Assembly: GCA_037952775.1 (NCBI GenBank)
Contig: JBANAY010000003.1
Location: forward strand, 26,846,001 to 26,910,000
From: Clonostachys chloroleuca
Lineage: Eukaryota > Ascomycota > Sordariomycetes > Hypocreales > Bionectriaceae
Reading direction: 5' to 3'
Length of the DNA stretch: 64,000 nt
The stretch's first letter is position 1. Each line of letters starts with the position of its first letter. Below are positions 33,392 to 44,945 of this stretch, piece after piece. A program made the position numbers and the translations under genes. Below the pieces are notes generated by a model that was not told where the DNA came from, searched no databases, and saw only the letters and a program-made list of their open reading frames with translations.

Positions 33392-35368
33392 TTATCTGCA
33401 ACCCGCTGTTTGTAGCCATTTCTCAATACCAACAAGTGCTGTGCGAGGAAGGTTCTTGTAATTCTTTTCGTTATATGTCTCCTCAATAGATCTGCGTAGC
33501 CTCTTTGCTCTGTTAACAGCAATGATGCCCGCACCTGTTGGCTTGATCCTCTCAATAAAGAGATCTGCGTCTTTCTTCAACATGAGCCGCTTCTTGCGTA
33601 CAGCCGGACTATCCTGGGCCTCGACAACACACAACCTGCAACTGCAATGGAAACCCCAGGTCAGATATAGCGCTTTCATTCTCGCGTCGTATTCACTCGT
33701 CGTGTCGTAGCTGTGCATGATCTCCTCGCCAGCCAAGATCTTGCGGGTTGCGCGGATAACCATCAAGTCGCCCACCAACTCCTTCTTTGCGTTCCCTATG
33801 CACGAGTGATTTATATACGATGCCCTTATCCAAAGCCCCGTACTGGCGTTGCGATAGCCCTCATCCTCCGACTGCTGCCCGACACCGAATGCGTTACGCT
33901 GGACAATATCGTGGATCTGGAAGGTATCGATCACAGGAACCCCATCTCTCTCACAGGGCTTCTTGCCAAGGCCCTCGTAGTCGCCAAAGAGATCTAAAAC
34001 TTCCTCTATTTGAGATGAACTGTTCATGAGCTTTTGCACCACTGCTTGATGCAAACCTGCAGGGAAGACTCGAATAGCTGCATCGTCTCGTACGTCGCAC
34101 GTCAAGGCAGAGAAAGCCTCATTCTCATTGCCCCAGACAACACAAAATGCTTTTTCACACATGATAATGTCATCAGGTTCAATTCCCTCTGCTGCGAATA
34201 GGCCTTTTCCGGACACAGGGCTATTTTTAACCTTCGTGCGTCTAACGAAGTCCGCAGCATCTAGCCGTCCTTTTGTTTTCGAAAGACTCCGTAAGGCTTT
34301 GTCCATATCATGTGCCCCATCACTCATCTCATGCTCCCGCACTTCAATCCTTTCAAGATAGGCGTTGGCTAGTCGATTACCGGGAAGAAGCTTCAACTGT
34401 TCGTTAAAGTAGTCTTTGGCATCCCTGAAATTGCTCAGACGGTACGCAGCAGTACCGGCGCGGAAGTATGCCTTCGCGTCAAGGTCCTTCTGAGACCCAT
34501 CCTCACCATGCGTGAGTGATTCCAAAGCATCGGCTATTGCGGCATCATAGCGTTCAAGTATGAGATTGACGTGTGAGCGGTTACGATACAGGTCGTGTTT
34601 CAGGAAGGAACTCGAGTCATCATCCTGCATGATCAACACGCGCAGGCCCTCGGTGTAATGCGCAAGCGCCATTGCATAATTTTTGTCGTAGAGAGCAGTG
34701 TTCCCCAACTCTTTGCGCTGCACAGGAGTGAAGTCTTTGCGCAATCCCCCGCTCCGGTCTCTGCGCCTCCACGACTCGGGGCCATCATTGAAGGTTGAGA
34801 TGACCAGGTCCGAGGGATGGTCGATACAGATGGTGCGTTGGCCATGGTTGTTGAGGGTATAGTACGGCTCTTTGACTAAGAATTCGCCCCCTAGATTCAA
34901 GATGTTTTGGCCATTTTGAGACGTGTGTAGGAAAACCTCCAGGCGCTCCACCTCGTTTTGGAGATCGCCTTGAAAAATCGCCCAGGAGGAGCTTTTCATC
35001 TCGACAACTGGAGAAACCCTGCGGAGAGAAAGCACACGCCCTCGGTGGTGTGTTTCCATGCAGAGATCGCTCAGTTTCATGGGAACCAGTTCCTGCAGCT
35101 TGGCGGTACTTGGCAAGTAGGGGACACCAATACCGTATGCTATAATAGCGTCCTGGCTCTGCTTGGGTGCTGCTCCCAATCCCAAAGCAGCACAAGAGAG
35201 GTCCTGTAAAAGAGATGCCGATGTTGCTTCCTGAATTAAGGATATGGGATCATAAGGTGTCCATCTCTGGCCTCTTTGATCTCGCCGATTCTGTATGAGA
35301 TCCCGGACTGTTGTTTGAACACGGCCGGATTCTTCCGGTACCATGAAAACTGTAGTGTTCGCGGCCAT
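33392..35368 (-). CDS. TPR/SET-domain protein (SMYD-like)
   Basis: An intronless gene of 658 residues. A unique N-terminal region (1-215) is followed by TPR-like helices around residues 220-340 (GNTALYDKNYAMALAHYTEG, AKAYFRAGTAAYRLSNF). A SET domain follows from about residue 385, starting SGKGLFAAEGI. It includes the cofactor and substrate motif YINHSC near residue 520 and GEEIMHSYDT. The post-SET type cysteines are in FHCSCRLC. This is the common fungal TPR-SET architecture related to SMYD lysine methyltransferases; it would methylate lysine in a histone or non-histone protein. All core SET motifs are intact. The target is unknown. Confidence 0.9.
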   Translation of the reverse strand: MAANTTVFMVPEESGRVQTTVRDLIQNRRDQRGQRWTPYDPISLIQEATSASLLQDLSCAALGLGAAPKQSQDAIIAYGIGVPYLPSTAKLQELVPMKLSDLCMETHHRGRVLSLRRVSPVVEMKSSSWAIFQGDLQNEVERLEVFLHTSQNGQNILNLGGEFLVKEPYYTLNNHGQRTICIDHPSDLVISTFNDGPESWRRRDRSGGLRKDFTPVQRKELGNTALYDKNYAMALAHYTEGLRVLIMQDDDSSSFLKHDLYRNRSHVNLILERYDAAIADALESLTHGEDGSQKDLDAKAYFRAGTAAYRLSNFRDAKDYFNEQLKLLPGNRLANAYLERIEVREHEMSDGAHDMDKALRSLSKTKGRLDAADFVRRTKVKNSPVSGKGLFAAEGIEPDDIIMCEKAFCVVWGNENEAFSALTCDVRDDAAIRVFPAGLHQAVVQKLMNSSSQIEEVLDLFGDYEGLGKKPCERDGVPVIDTFQIHDIVQRNAFGVGQQSEDEGYRNASTGLWIRASYINHSCIGNAKKELVGDLMVIRATRKILAGEEIMHSYDTTSEYDARMKALYLTWGFHCSCRLCVVEAQDSPAVRKKRLMLKKDADLFIERIKPTGAGIIAVNRAKRLRRSIEETYNEKNYKNLPRTALVGIEKWLQTAGCR

Positions 35369-36381
35369 TGGTCTCTTGTTTGGAAAACCCCTTGCTCTGA
35401 AAATAGACTGGCTAACACATAAGTAGGATTTACATCAATCTTTTTGTGGGCGTAGCCCAGAGACACTTTTTTTCGAACTCGAGGATTAGAGGTTATCGTA
35501 TTTTGGTCAGACCTAGCTCGCACAATGTTATTGTAGAACCAAGAGTAGTCTTATATTCGTAAACTGATTCACTACAATAAACCCCATACCCAAGACCCCT
35601 CTATCCATCGGGGCTGTTTCTACCTTTTACTCAAAGAGGAGATGTGAGTTACTGTAACGCTTATGTCCGGCTCGTAAGCGAACTGTCGCTCGCGTGTTGA
35701 TGAGCCGTTCATGTAACGGTAGCGGTTGTATAGAACTCGACCGCTCTTCAACTTATTGATCCACCTAGACTTAAGTCCGAAATGAATAGCGCGGACATTT
35801 GAGTCATCATCTGGGGGTTATTGGGCATTGATTACTTGGTTACTTTCTCAATTCCGTTTAGGATTCAACTCCTGACCCATTGCTCTAGCAAGTGGGTGGT
35901 TAGTCAGATAGTCAGACAGCGATGCAGTCTTCGGGGAATGACTCAACGGCTAGAACGGCAATATGCTAATGTAAATGTTCCGTCTACTCATATCGGAATC
36001 TCTGAATATTCATGGGACTTAGGTGAAAATAAGAAACTACTCTGATTGGACCAAGCGTTCAACGGCCGGCGAGACGTTTTAGGCAATGCTGTCATCGATT
36101 ATTCCCGCATATAGACACAGAATACTACCCAAACCTGGTGGCCAGTGTTACATCGATTCTCTGACGTATTGATTATGACGAAACGCAGATTATACTCAGC
36201 TTCTTCGTCACGCGTTGACTTCTCACTGAGGCTTTTTAATTCCAGAGGGAAGACGCTCTTGTGATTCGCATAAAAATCAAAGAAAAAATAAGGTTGAATC
36301 AAAGTGTCCTTAGTGGGTTTGTTCCAGCCCTAATCATCCCTAACATTGTCTATGGGAGGATTTGACTGATAAATTCTCCAT
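35369..36381. other. Intergenic region
   Basis: This is the promoter of the SET gene on the left and the 3' flank of the F-box-like gene on the right. I see no gene. Confidence 0.5.
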
Positions 36382-38273
36382 CTATAGCATGCTAACTGTG
36401 ATATCCTTCTCCTCGCAAAAAGCTTTGATCTTCTCGGCGTGCTCATTCCAGTCTTCGAGATCATCGCCCCAGACATCCTGCTTCTCGATTACGACTTTGA
36501 TTGTTTTCAAATCCGGTAACTCCTTTCGTCGCTCACCGAGGTCAACAAACAGACACTCCATCACGACGTAGTCCTCTTGGGTGGCTGGAACATGCAACAC
36601 GAATGTCCTCAGTTTACGAGGGGCAATATTTATCAACGAGGGTGTCTCAATGTCATCTTCGTCTGTTGGCTCGTCAGCGCAGTTGTTGACGACAGCCCTG
36701 CTATGAATAAAGAGCTTCGTGTCCAGTTTTAGATAAGTAAGCACCTCAAAGCCTTGTAAACTTATTAGATCCCCTTCCGGGAGAAATATACGCCCGTGGT
36801 CAGGGCCAAGATTGTTGGCTAAGAGGCTAAGGCTTTGTAGGGTCTTGCCAAGACTCATCAGGCTGGAGAGAAATTTCTAAATTCATCCATGAGTAAGTAC
36901 CCAGTCTCAAATCGGTGTAGAAAGCAAACTTGGGCCAGATCCGCTTCAATTTCGTAGTGAGAATACATACCTCAGGCTCCCAGTCATAGCTAATGACACG
37001 ATGAATTAGCATATATAGAAACTTTGAAGAAAAAAGATATCCATACCCAATTTCATCCTTCATGTTGTATTCCACGTCAAGCACTTTCAATTTATGCATA
37101 TGCCTGAATAATGCTCCGCATGCTTCGTCACTGATCACGGCATCTTGGAAAACAGCAGTTTCTAGGTTCCTACCGAGCACTTGGTATTTGCCTTTGGCTT
37201 GGAAATCAAGTACCGACATAGAAGATACTCCCTTACGGTTCTTCGTTAGAAGATACCCAACCTGATTGCACACCCCTGAGTCGTGGTGAACCTCACGCAA
37301 AGCACTAGAAAAGGCAAGAATTGCATGTTAACCAATGATGCTCCGCTGTCACAGCTGCTATTCCTTCAAGGGGGAAGGGGTATCTGATCGACACCCGCAT
37401 CACTTACTCAAGAGCTAAAAATGGTGCGATTGTAACGATATTCGTACCGAATTGGGTGTCAACATTCTTGGTGGGATGCAGGCTGTGGAGTTTACGCAAA
37501 GGCTGGTCTCCCACAACTTTCTCGGTGTCATTTGCACGAGTGACCAGTAGATTTATAAGGTCTTGGACGCCTTTTTGAATGTCGTTAACAGGCTCCCAGT
37601 CGTCTGGTAGACTGAACACTGAGTTGGGCCGCCATTCTTTTGGGAGCGTAAGAGACTCAAGGTTGGGAAGCAGGCTGAGCAGAAACACAAGCTACCACGT
37701 CCAAATCAATCGTAAGGGGAGGAGCGAACTTCTAGATTCGGGGTAGCAACGAACCGGGTAATCCACTAGTTCATCATACTCGTCCCTATCAGCAACAATA
37801 TTGTCGTACCAGACACCAACGTCCAAGCCCAGCATCGCGAGGTGGCGCGAATTTTGAACAAGAGCCCTTAAGTTGTCCTGTTCTTTCTCCAGACGCTGCA
37901 GAACAGCACCCCGATGACTGTCAGGACTTTGTCGGATCCCATCAGTGCAGACCCGGTCGCCGAAGTCACCGTGAACGATATAGTGGGCGATGAATGGGTT
38001 TGCTGCAATATCCAATAAGAGCTCCGTCACTGTCTCAGTGATGTCCTCCTTCTCCGGCTGATTGTACGAGTCGGTGAAATGAAAGCGCCGGTACTTTTGT
38101 CGCAGAGCATTATGTCCAGGTAGAAGTGGGAGGGCAACTGCGTGAAGTTGCTTGCACGTGAGAGCGAGGGACTCGAGATCATACGGAAGCGCACGCTCCA
38201 TGATCATGAGTTGCAGCTCACCTGGCAGATTGACAAGAGTGGCGGGAGAAGACATGGTGGCAATCTGAGACAC
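36382..38273 (-). CDS. F-box-like protein with leucine-rich C-terminal region
   Basis: The spliced product is 543 residues from exons 38273-37755, 37691-37408, 37304-36971 and 36876-36382 (1632 nt). An F-box-like helix set begins at once: LPGELQLMIMERALPYDLESLALTCKQLHAVALPLL. Written in short pieces, the key residues are the LP at the start and the CK before LHAVALP. The rest contains Leu-rich strands (LLSLLPNLESLTLP, HMHKLKVLDVEYN, LQSLSLLANNLG) like those of fungal F-box/LRR-type proteins. It may recruit targets to an SCF ubiquitin ligase. An alternative start lies at 38255 (MSSPATLVN). No specific family name can be given. Confidence 0.85.
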
Positions 38274-38841
38274 TCTGAGCAGACGTAAGTGGCGGAGAAT
38301 GCAAAAGAGACAGTGAATGCAGGAATAGCGACGTGAGATATTTTTAATGTCCGTGAATTCATTCCTTATACTGGGGTTGGATTTTGTCGGTGTGAAACCT
38401 GTCTGTCACCTGAAGGATTTTAATGAGCTTGGCATCAACTGTTTGGCACCAATCTAAAAGTGGACTCGCTCAATAATACTGGAAGTCTGGATCAATGCTT
38501 ATTAAAGCAACTGCAATGGGTTCCAAAAGAGTTCACGGAACCACCAAGTGCGCTACCCTAAGCCAACTGAATTTGCTCTACATAAGAGCCTACACTTTTA
38601 TAACCCTCCTACTATGCGTCCCAATAGAACTATTCCCTAAACTAAATCCCTCTCATGATACTCGGTCTGATCTGAGTGTAAGGATTTGTAACCATCACGA
38701 GCCTATCCAACTTTGCTTCCATGTCTGGTCTTTGACACTAAAACCTTAGACCGTGTAGTTTTATTTCTTTAATTTTCCAGTTACGAATATAAGAATAGAT
38801 CTGCAATTGGAGCACTTTATGGATGACTCTCAGCTCTTCAA
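38274..38841. other. Intergenic region
   Basis: A spacer between the F-box-like promoter and the 3' end of a membrane-protein gene. I see no gene. Confidence 0.45.
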
Positions 38842-39925
38842 CTAGTCTAGTTGCTGGAGTTGGGCCAACTTGGCTTTCTGCGTCTGATGTAATAAAGGGT
38901 CTCTTGTCCACAATCCACCTTTGGCATGCGTCAAACTGATGCCACCATATGCAATTCCGAGGCAAATCACAAATGTCCAAGAACCAAATATTAGTTGAAC
39001 GAAGGTTAGAAGGGCAGGCAAGAAAGCCAAGTCACTCTGAGTGGCGGTGATGCTATAAAAGGTTCTGAGAATCGTGAGGCCGCCGTGGCGGACAGCCGCG
39101 ATCGAGTTTAGAGCTACCAGAAGAGCCCAAATCTACGTATGTGAGTTTTAATACCTCGGATACTCAAAGAGAAAGCCGTGCATGATGTCTGGGGCTTCAC
39201 TTACGCGCGTATGGGGCACCTCTCTAGACTGGGATGCCGTGTAGATGAGGGTCCCGATAGAAAAAATGCAAAGAGTAGCATGAAGGGATAGTGCGGTAAC
39301 TTGCATAGGCAGGAATGCAGCTTTAATACCAGAGTAATATAGCTCTGTGCAAACCACGTCGCCCACGCTGATAATCAGTGCGACTAGAAATGCGGCGACG
39401 CCAGCAACGTGCGGTGCACGTGAGGCTTCCTCGAAAAACCCGCTGACCTTTTGTTCGCGCAATAAAATTGAGACGCGACGTAGCCCTATAGAGAACTCGA
39501 GCTGGGCAACAAGTAGAGTGGCGTAGGCACCGTACATGAGCAGATTGGTGAGAATTGAGAACTGCTGGATACCGAGGTCGTAGGCTAAAGTATCTCCGTG
39601 TGTTGGACGCGCCCGCCTGATCAGATATTCGGCCACCGGGCTCACAATAGCAAGAATCAGCCACCTGAATAGAAGAAACGTGGTCAGCAGAGAGGCACAG
39701 CGGGTGAGAGATCGGTGTGTGTGAGCCTTACAGCGAGCCAAGACCGCCAGCAGCCTTAAGCCAGGGAACGCCAATGCGAACATCATCTCCTAACTGATGG
39801 GTTTTAAAAAAGGCGATAATAGCGAGAATAACGGTCGCGATTGCGGCCGCAATGGTGAAGCCTAGAATGGCTGCTGCGCCGCCCGCGGCAACATACGCCT
39901 CGGCGCTAAGCGTGCCATATCGCAT
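38842..39925 (-). CDS. Predicted multi-helix membrane protein of unknown function
   Basis: The spliced product is 314 residues from exons 39925-39732, 39664-39205 and 39132-38842 (945 nt). About seven hydrophobic segments are seen, the first being AAAILGFTIAAAIATVILAI at residues 17-36. Short charged loops separate them (FKTHQLGDD, RRARPTHGD, REQKVSGFFEEASR). The layout resembles fungal integral membrane proteins of Pth11-like topology, but the usual rhodopsin-domain motifs are not visible, so I leave it unnamed. Confidence 0.75.
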
Positions 39926-41550
39926 TGCGCGAGTGCGAAGGAATTAATTATGTTTGACCCTGTCCTTGAAGGAATTCGCGAACCTTTCTTCTGGCGTTGC
40001 GGCCAGAGGAAAGAAGCCATGAATGAACATGAACCGTGGGCCGTCGGTTGTCGACTGAAGCATTGAGCGAGAAGAAGCATCAAGTAGTTGTTTCCTGGCA
40101 AGTTTATCCCCAAGCCCATCAAGGCTGTGCATGCTCAATACTGGAATAGATGTAACATACCAGGTACAAGGGAAGCCTTGAATGAGGATGGAGATAAAAA
40201 TAGAGCGGACCAGGAATCTGTAACACAGACAGTGAACGGTTGATATATCACTTGCCGTTCCAGGCAATCTCTCGACCCATCCACTGCCGCATTTTGAACC
40301 TCGGTGGGCAATGATGAAACATTAATTGAGCCAAATCGAGCGACCCCGGCACACATAAACTCACTTTCTCCTCAACATATAGCCAAGAATTAGAGCTAAA
40401 TAGCATTCTCTCAATGCGCGTCTTCTCATAGGGTTGAACTTACGTGCAAGGCGAAAAGGAAGTGGCTTCAATCATAGCAGCCTTATTGAGGGAGTGAATC
40501 TCATAAGTGGGATCGCAAGAGGGGACTCTTAGCGCTGCAACGTGGAGAACGGCAGTGGGCTCCTTGATACAACTTCCAGGCTTTACCAGGGCTCAAATCA
40601 CGAGAGGGATCCAAGCATTGTAACCCAGTCTGCAAGAAGCTTGCCGACTCAGCCCAGGACCCCAGAGAGAGCTCTGCCAGGTTCAACAGGGGGTGAGGCC
40701 ACTTCCGTTTCAGAATGTACGGACACATACGCTTTGACTAAGACGGCGAACTGCAGCTGGGGCTGGGGCGAACCAAGATCGAAACAAGGGATGCTACAAG
40801 CTCAGCTAACTCATTTGCTACCCGCGGCATGTCTCTTCGAGGCTTGGTAATTGGACACTCCACCGGATCCTTTGATCCATTCATAATGCTAGGTTGTTCT
40901 TATTGAATGAACAAACTACGGGCTTTTGGCCTGGGCCCTGGTCCTGAACAACGACATCTTGATTTCATTATGCCTAGGGTTCATGATCACATGCAGGCCT
41001 TGGCCCACCGTCACCTCGAGACTAGGTGGATGATTCGGAAGCTTCAAATTAGGCGGAAATAGTTCTTAGACAGCAGTCATTGATCTCAAGACCCGGTGTA
41101 GTGGAACTTCCTAGATCCCGATAATCCTCGTCTTTAGCTGTGCTATTACTGTGACAAGCTTAACGAAATCACACGCCATGCTAATACCGTGAAATGCGGA
41201 AAAGGTATGGAAATTATTCATCAATGACTTAGATAGGCCTGCGTTCTATTTTTCGTGATATTGATGGCCAGATTATTGATGAGGCGCCCTCTAGCTCCTC
41301 TTTTAGGTAGCTTCTCCTACTCTTCGCTCCTTTGGCGGACAGAATGATTCATTGGATACTACATTTGAGAATCCCAGTATTGAGGAAAGGCAAGTTTAGA
41401 ATTGGGAGGGATGGCATTCTAAAATAAACATTCTGGCTAATTGAATCTACTAGAGCCGGCACAACCAATATTGGAGTGAAAACTATCCTTCAGGACTGTA
41501 TGCTCTTAAATAAGTTATCGCGGTTGGTCCGTGTATGAAAGACTCCGATA
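39926..41550. other. Intergenic region
   Basis: About 1.6 kb with several short open frames but none with family likeness or consistent splice structure. I see no supportable gene. Confidence 0.45.
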
Positions 41551-42648
41551 TCAACTAGATTCGACCTTCTTAGCAGCGATTCTTTTACTCCGGCGTCGAT
41601 ACTCAGATGCCCTTCGGCAAGCGATGCATTGTCCGTCCTCATCAAAATAATGCTCGTCCAGCTCTTGCTCGCAAAGTTCGTGCTCCTCTTCTTCATCGCA
41701 TGCATCGCAGGATACACCCCTGTAGGTACAATCCCTGAGACGAGTAGTATAAGACGACCAAACATCGGCCAGCCTGGCGTCTCTTCCAGGAGTTTCCCAT
41801 CCATACATAATCTTTGCAAGCTCCTCGGGGTCTGTGATACTGAGATCCATGAGACCGCGAGGTTGGTTTCGGACGCAGAGGAGCCGTCTATCGATTGGCT
41901 TTCGCTTTTCATGTCCAGACCAGTCTACGAAGACCCAGCCCTCTTTATCTTTCTCCAAGCAGCTATCGGCATCCACCCCTTCGCACCAGCTTTCGGTCAG
42001 CATTTGAGGGGTTGCATCAAGGTCGAAACGCACTTGAAGCAAGCCTCTTTCGGCCACATCTTCCCAGGATAGTCTATCTGCTTCGACGACAATAATCCAG
42101 CTTCGATATCTGTCGTCCTTGTAGTCAAGCTCTGTCCAAAACGCTTCTGATGGGCACCAAGATGGTACAATATGCGGTAGTGGCTCTCTGCCCCGAATCT
42201 CGTTGAGCAACTTTTCATTTGAAGCCTCCTCCGAGAGGCCCGCGACTGCATCTCGCCTCATTTTCTCAATAGCTACTCTCCGAAATTTCTTCTCTTTTCT
42301 ATGGTGTTCGATGCATTCCTCGACGGTTTTGAAACCTGCATACGTGTCGACACGGGGCCAGTAATTCGAGGCATTCCCCCAACTCTCGATGCCGTCGCAA
42401 TGAATAAATTCCTTAGCAAAGGCCTCAATTTCAGAATCCGTACGTTCTCCCAGGAGATAGAATTGGATTCCTAACTTTCGAACTGATCTGCCTGACATCG
42501 AGAAGGGGCAGAGGACCGCATATGCCCGACCAGCATGATCGTGAAATTGTTGGGGAAGATTGTTCATTGCCTTCGACTTCGACCTGAGTTGCTTTCTAGG
42601 GGCCCTACCACCCGTGGATTTTCTAGCAACTTGTTTTGTTCGTACCAT
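41551..42648 (-). CDS. Protein with a histone-H3-like N-terminal tail fused to an unknown acidic body
   Basis: An intronless gene of 365 residues. The first ATG in the frame, at 42648, gives Met then VRTKQVARKSTGGRAPRKQL. This matches the first 20 residues of mature histone H3 at 17 positions; the changes are A1V, T6V and K14R. Residues equal to R2, T3, K4, R8, K9, S10, R17, K18 and K23 are kept. No histone fold follows. The body has FKTVEECIEHHRKEKKF, a Trp-rich acidic middle, a Cys-rich segment (C-x(6)-C-x2-C, then C-x2-C) and a basic, NLS-like end RRRSKRIAAKK. I know no named family for the body. A nuclear protein that copies the H3 tail for readers, writers or erasers is the natural reading, but it is inferred. 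Confidence 0.88.
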   Translation of the reverse strand: MVRTKQVARKSTGGRAPRKQLRSKSKAMNNLPQQFHDHAGRAYAVLCPFSMSGRSVRKLGIQFYLLGERTDSEIEAFAKEFIHCDGIESWGNASNYWPRVDTYAGFKTVEECIEHHRKEKKFRRVAIEKMRRDAVAGLSEEASNEKLLNEIRGREPLPHIVPSWCPSEAFWTELDYKDDRYRSWIIVVEADRLSWEDVAERGLLQVRFDLDATPQMLTESWCEGVDADSCLEKDKEGWVFVDWSGHEKRKPIDRRLLCVRNQPRGLMDLSITDPEELAKIMYGWETPGRDARLADVWSSYTTRLRDCTYRGVSCDACDEEEEHELCEQELDEHYFDEDGQCIACRRASEYRRRSKRIAAKKVESS

Positions 42649-43840
42649 ATTTGGCTTTGGGAAGTAATTTTTTTGAGTACGAGTAAAATCAAGAGTAATG
42701 GTGTGTTGATCTGGATGATGTGATGGTGGACGTTCTTTTTCTTCACGCAACAACCCCTGTGCGTGAAAAACCGGGAGGATCCTTCGATTGCTGACAGCGC
42801 ACTTGATGTGGGACTAACGAGGGTTGTGGCTTTCACCCGTTTACGGTATTATCCGGTCACTGCCTGCCTTTTGGAGCTGGATCACAACTGCTTTAATCAA
42901 CCTGCCAACTAACCGGGAATAATCAACGAGGTTGGTCCTTCATTCTCTTAGAGTGGGAATTAATCAATGGGTACCGTAGCCTCGGCACTTTGGTATGGCC
43001 TCGCCCACCTTTGTCCTACTAATTTGGTCACGACTAATAACAGTGAAGGGCAAGGGTTGGGAGAAGTCTAGTTGAAGAGGCATAGCCCCGTGAAAGAGCT
43101 AGAGGTCTTGTTTTATCCTCACTAGTCCAAGACTAACAAGGGAATGAACTCTTTTAAGAATAAAGAAAGAATGGCCGTTGGATCTCGGCCATCGGATGAA
43201 GAACCTGCATATACTACTTATAGCCATTGCCTCAAAGGAGAAAGTGGTATTTTTCTTAGGTACTTAAATTTATCACGGGAGGCTAAAATGCTGCTTCCAT
43301 AGATAGAGAACTAGATATGCTGAACTTAGCGAACTCTATACCCGTTGTGACAGGATCTTCTTATCAAAACTAAGTCGCGGCCTTTTGATGAAGCGGCTCC
43401 TACGAGAATTGTCTTACGAGAGACCCGAACTCCCAAAGTCTCAGGCAACATAAAGCGTAGGGAACCACGCTTTAAGTCGACTAGAAATTGAGAGTCAGGA
43501 ACTTGTCGGATCCTCTATGTAGTTATTATATTCCTTAAGAAGGAGTTAAATGTTTTCCTTTCTTTTATTTCTACCAAGATGTCCCATTCTAATGGGTTCT
43601 GTTAATAGAGGGTAGCTTTGCAAACCAAGGAGGTACCTGTGCAGTTGAGGCCTGTAATGCTGGGATTGACTAAAGGTGGGAAAGAAATGTCTTGGCGTCG
43701 TATTTGTCGTGAAGCGGAATCTCACCCAGCCATTTCCGCACTACGTCACAAGGTTGACACACTTATTATTAATATTTCCATCCCCTCCCTCTTACTTTGC
43801 GGATGAGCGCTAATTTGTTGCAAAATGCAATCCAGCCAAG
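42649..43840. promoter_or_regulatory. Promoter region of the H3-tail-like gene and leader of the next gene
   Basis: A divergent spacer of about 1.2 kb. No gene is supported and no repeat is evident. Confidence 0.45.
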
Positions 43841-44491
43841 ATGGAGGTAGAATTACATCCACCATCGTATTCGCTCAGCGCTCAAAAGAAACGGTACCGG
43901 TTCACTCACCGCGGTACCGGCCCTAGTTTTGACTTTACTCCTGAGTCTCCTGAACATGCCGGTTACACATTCGACGTTGGCTCGCATAACCATGGTACGA
44001 AACGTACATCGTATTTATACCAGGATCCCCGACACATTCTCGCCTCTGCGACTCGAAGGGGGAATTCTTGCAACTACAAAATCTATCTAGGCAATGCGAT
44101 TGATGACTTTGATGACGAGATGGCCTGGGATGAGATGCGGACCGATTGTCCCAATACGATATGGTCGATGACTTCCGCCTACGACGGCCAGACAAAGGCG
44201 TACTTCATGTGGAAAAGGACAACAAATATTGCTGTTGACGGAATAAAGAAGCCTTCACGACTATCCCGCCGTAATTGGATATTAGTCGACCACAACGACC
44301 AGCGCGAGGTCCTCGCTGTCTATACGGAGAACCTTGGTTTCTCAACTTCAGGGACGTTGCAGATCAATGTCGACTGGGGGAACGATTTCGAATGCTTTTT
44401 ATTGCTATCACTTGGATGTATGTACCCTAAATCAGGTATGCCAACATCTAATGCCATCTCAAAAGGTGGCGCGTACACAGCGCAGGGGTGA
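43841..44491 (+). CDS. Conserved fungal protein of unknown function
   Basis: A frame of 216 residues beginning MEVELHPPSYSLSAQKKRYR. It is rich in beta-strand-like segments (YKIYLGNAID, AYFMWKRTTN, NWILVDHNDQREVLAVYTEN) and ends with GTLQINVDWGNDFECFLLLS, an ending I associate with a widespread fungal unknown with a tubby-C-terminal-like fold. A small 48-nt intron (donor GTATGC at 44436 side, acceptor CACAG) may remove part of the last 20 residues; both versions end at the same TGA. No function is assigned. Confidence 0.75.
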   Translation: MEVELHPPSYSLSAQKKRYRFTHRGTGPSFDFTPESPEHAGYTFDVGSHNHGTKRTSYLYQDPRHILASATRRGNSCNYKIYLGNAIDDFDDEMAWDEMRTDCPNTIWSMTSAYDGQTKAYFMWKRTTNIAVDGIKKPSRLSRRNWILVDHNDQREVLAVYTENLGFSTSGTLQINVDWGNDFECFLLLSLGCMYPKSGMPTSNAISKGGAYTAQG

Positions 44492-44945
44492 TGGCTTGTT
44501 GTTATTGTCGTTTGGGACGAACAATCAGCCATGCGTTTAGATATTTGATGGGGCAGAAAGAAAAACATTGTCTGCTCAAGGTAGTGATTTGTAAAGTCAC
44601 ATATTGAAAGTCGTACTCATTTCTGTATTCTTGCGTGAATGAAAATTAAACCGAGCTCCTCAGATCCTTCAAACAAGTTCAATCTTAACCATATTAGACC
44701 CCTTTTGAGTTCTTTCATCGTCTGCATCTTCAAACTGTTGTTGTGTTTCTCTTGATTGTTTGCACACTGTAAGGCATAACAACCCAGACACGAACAGGCC
44801 CGATGAAGTATCGTGAACGCGAGTTTGATACGCAACCTCGTCTGTTTTGCTAACTTTGGCCTTATCCCGTACTATCAAAGAACGTACTTGTTGACCATGT
44901 CTTCATGAAATGGTATCCAAATTCCAGGTGACCGAAGTAAAACTG
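44492..44945. other. Intergenic region, convergent 3' ends
   Basis: A 3'-flank region between the unknown gene and the ankyrin gene. Nothing else is seen. Confidence 0.45.
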
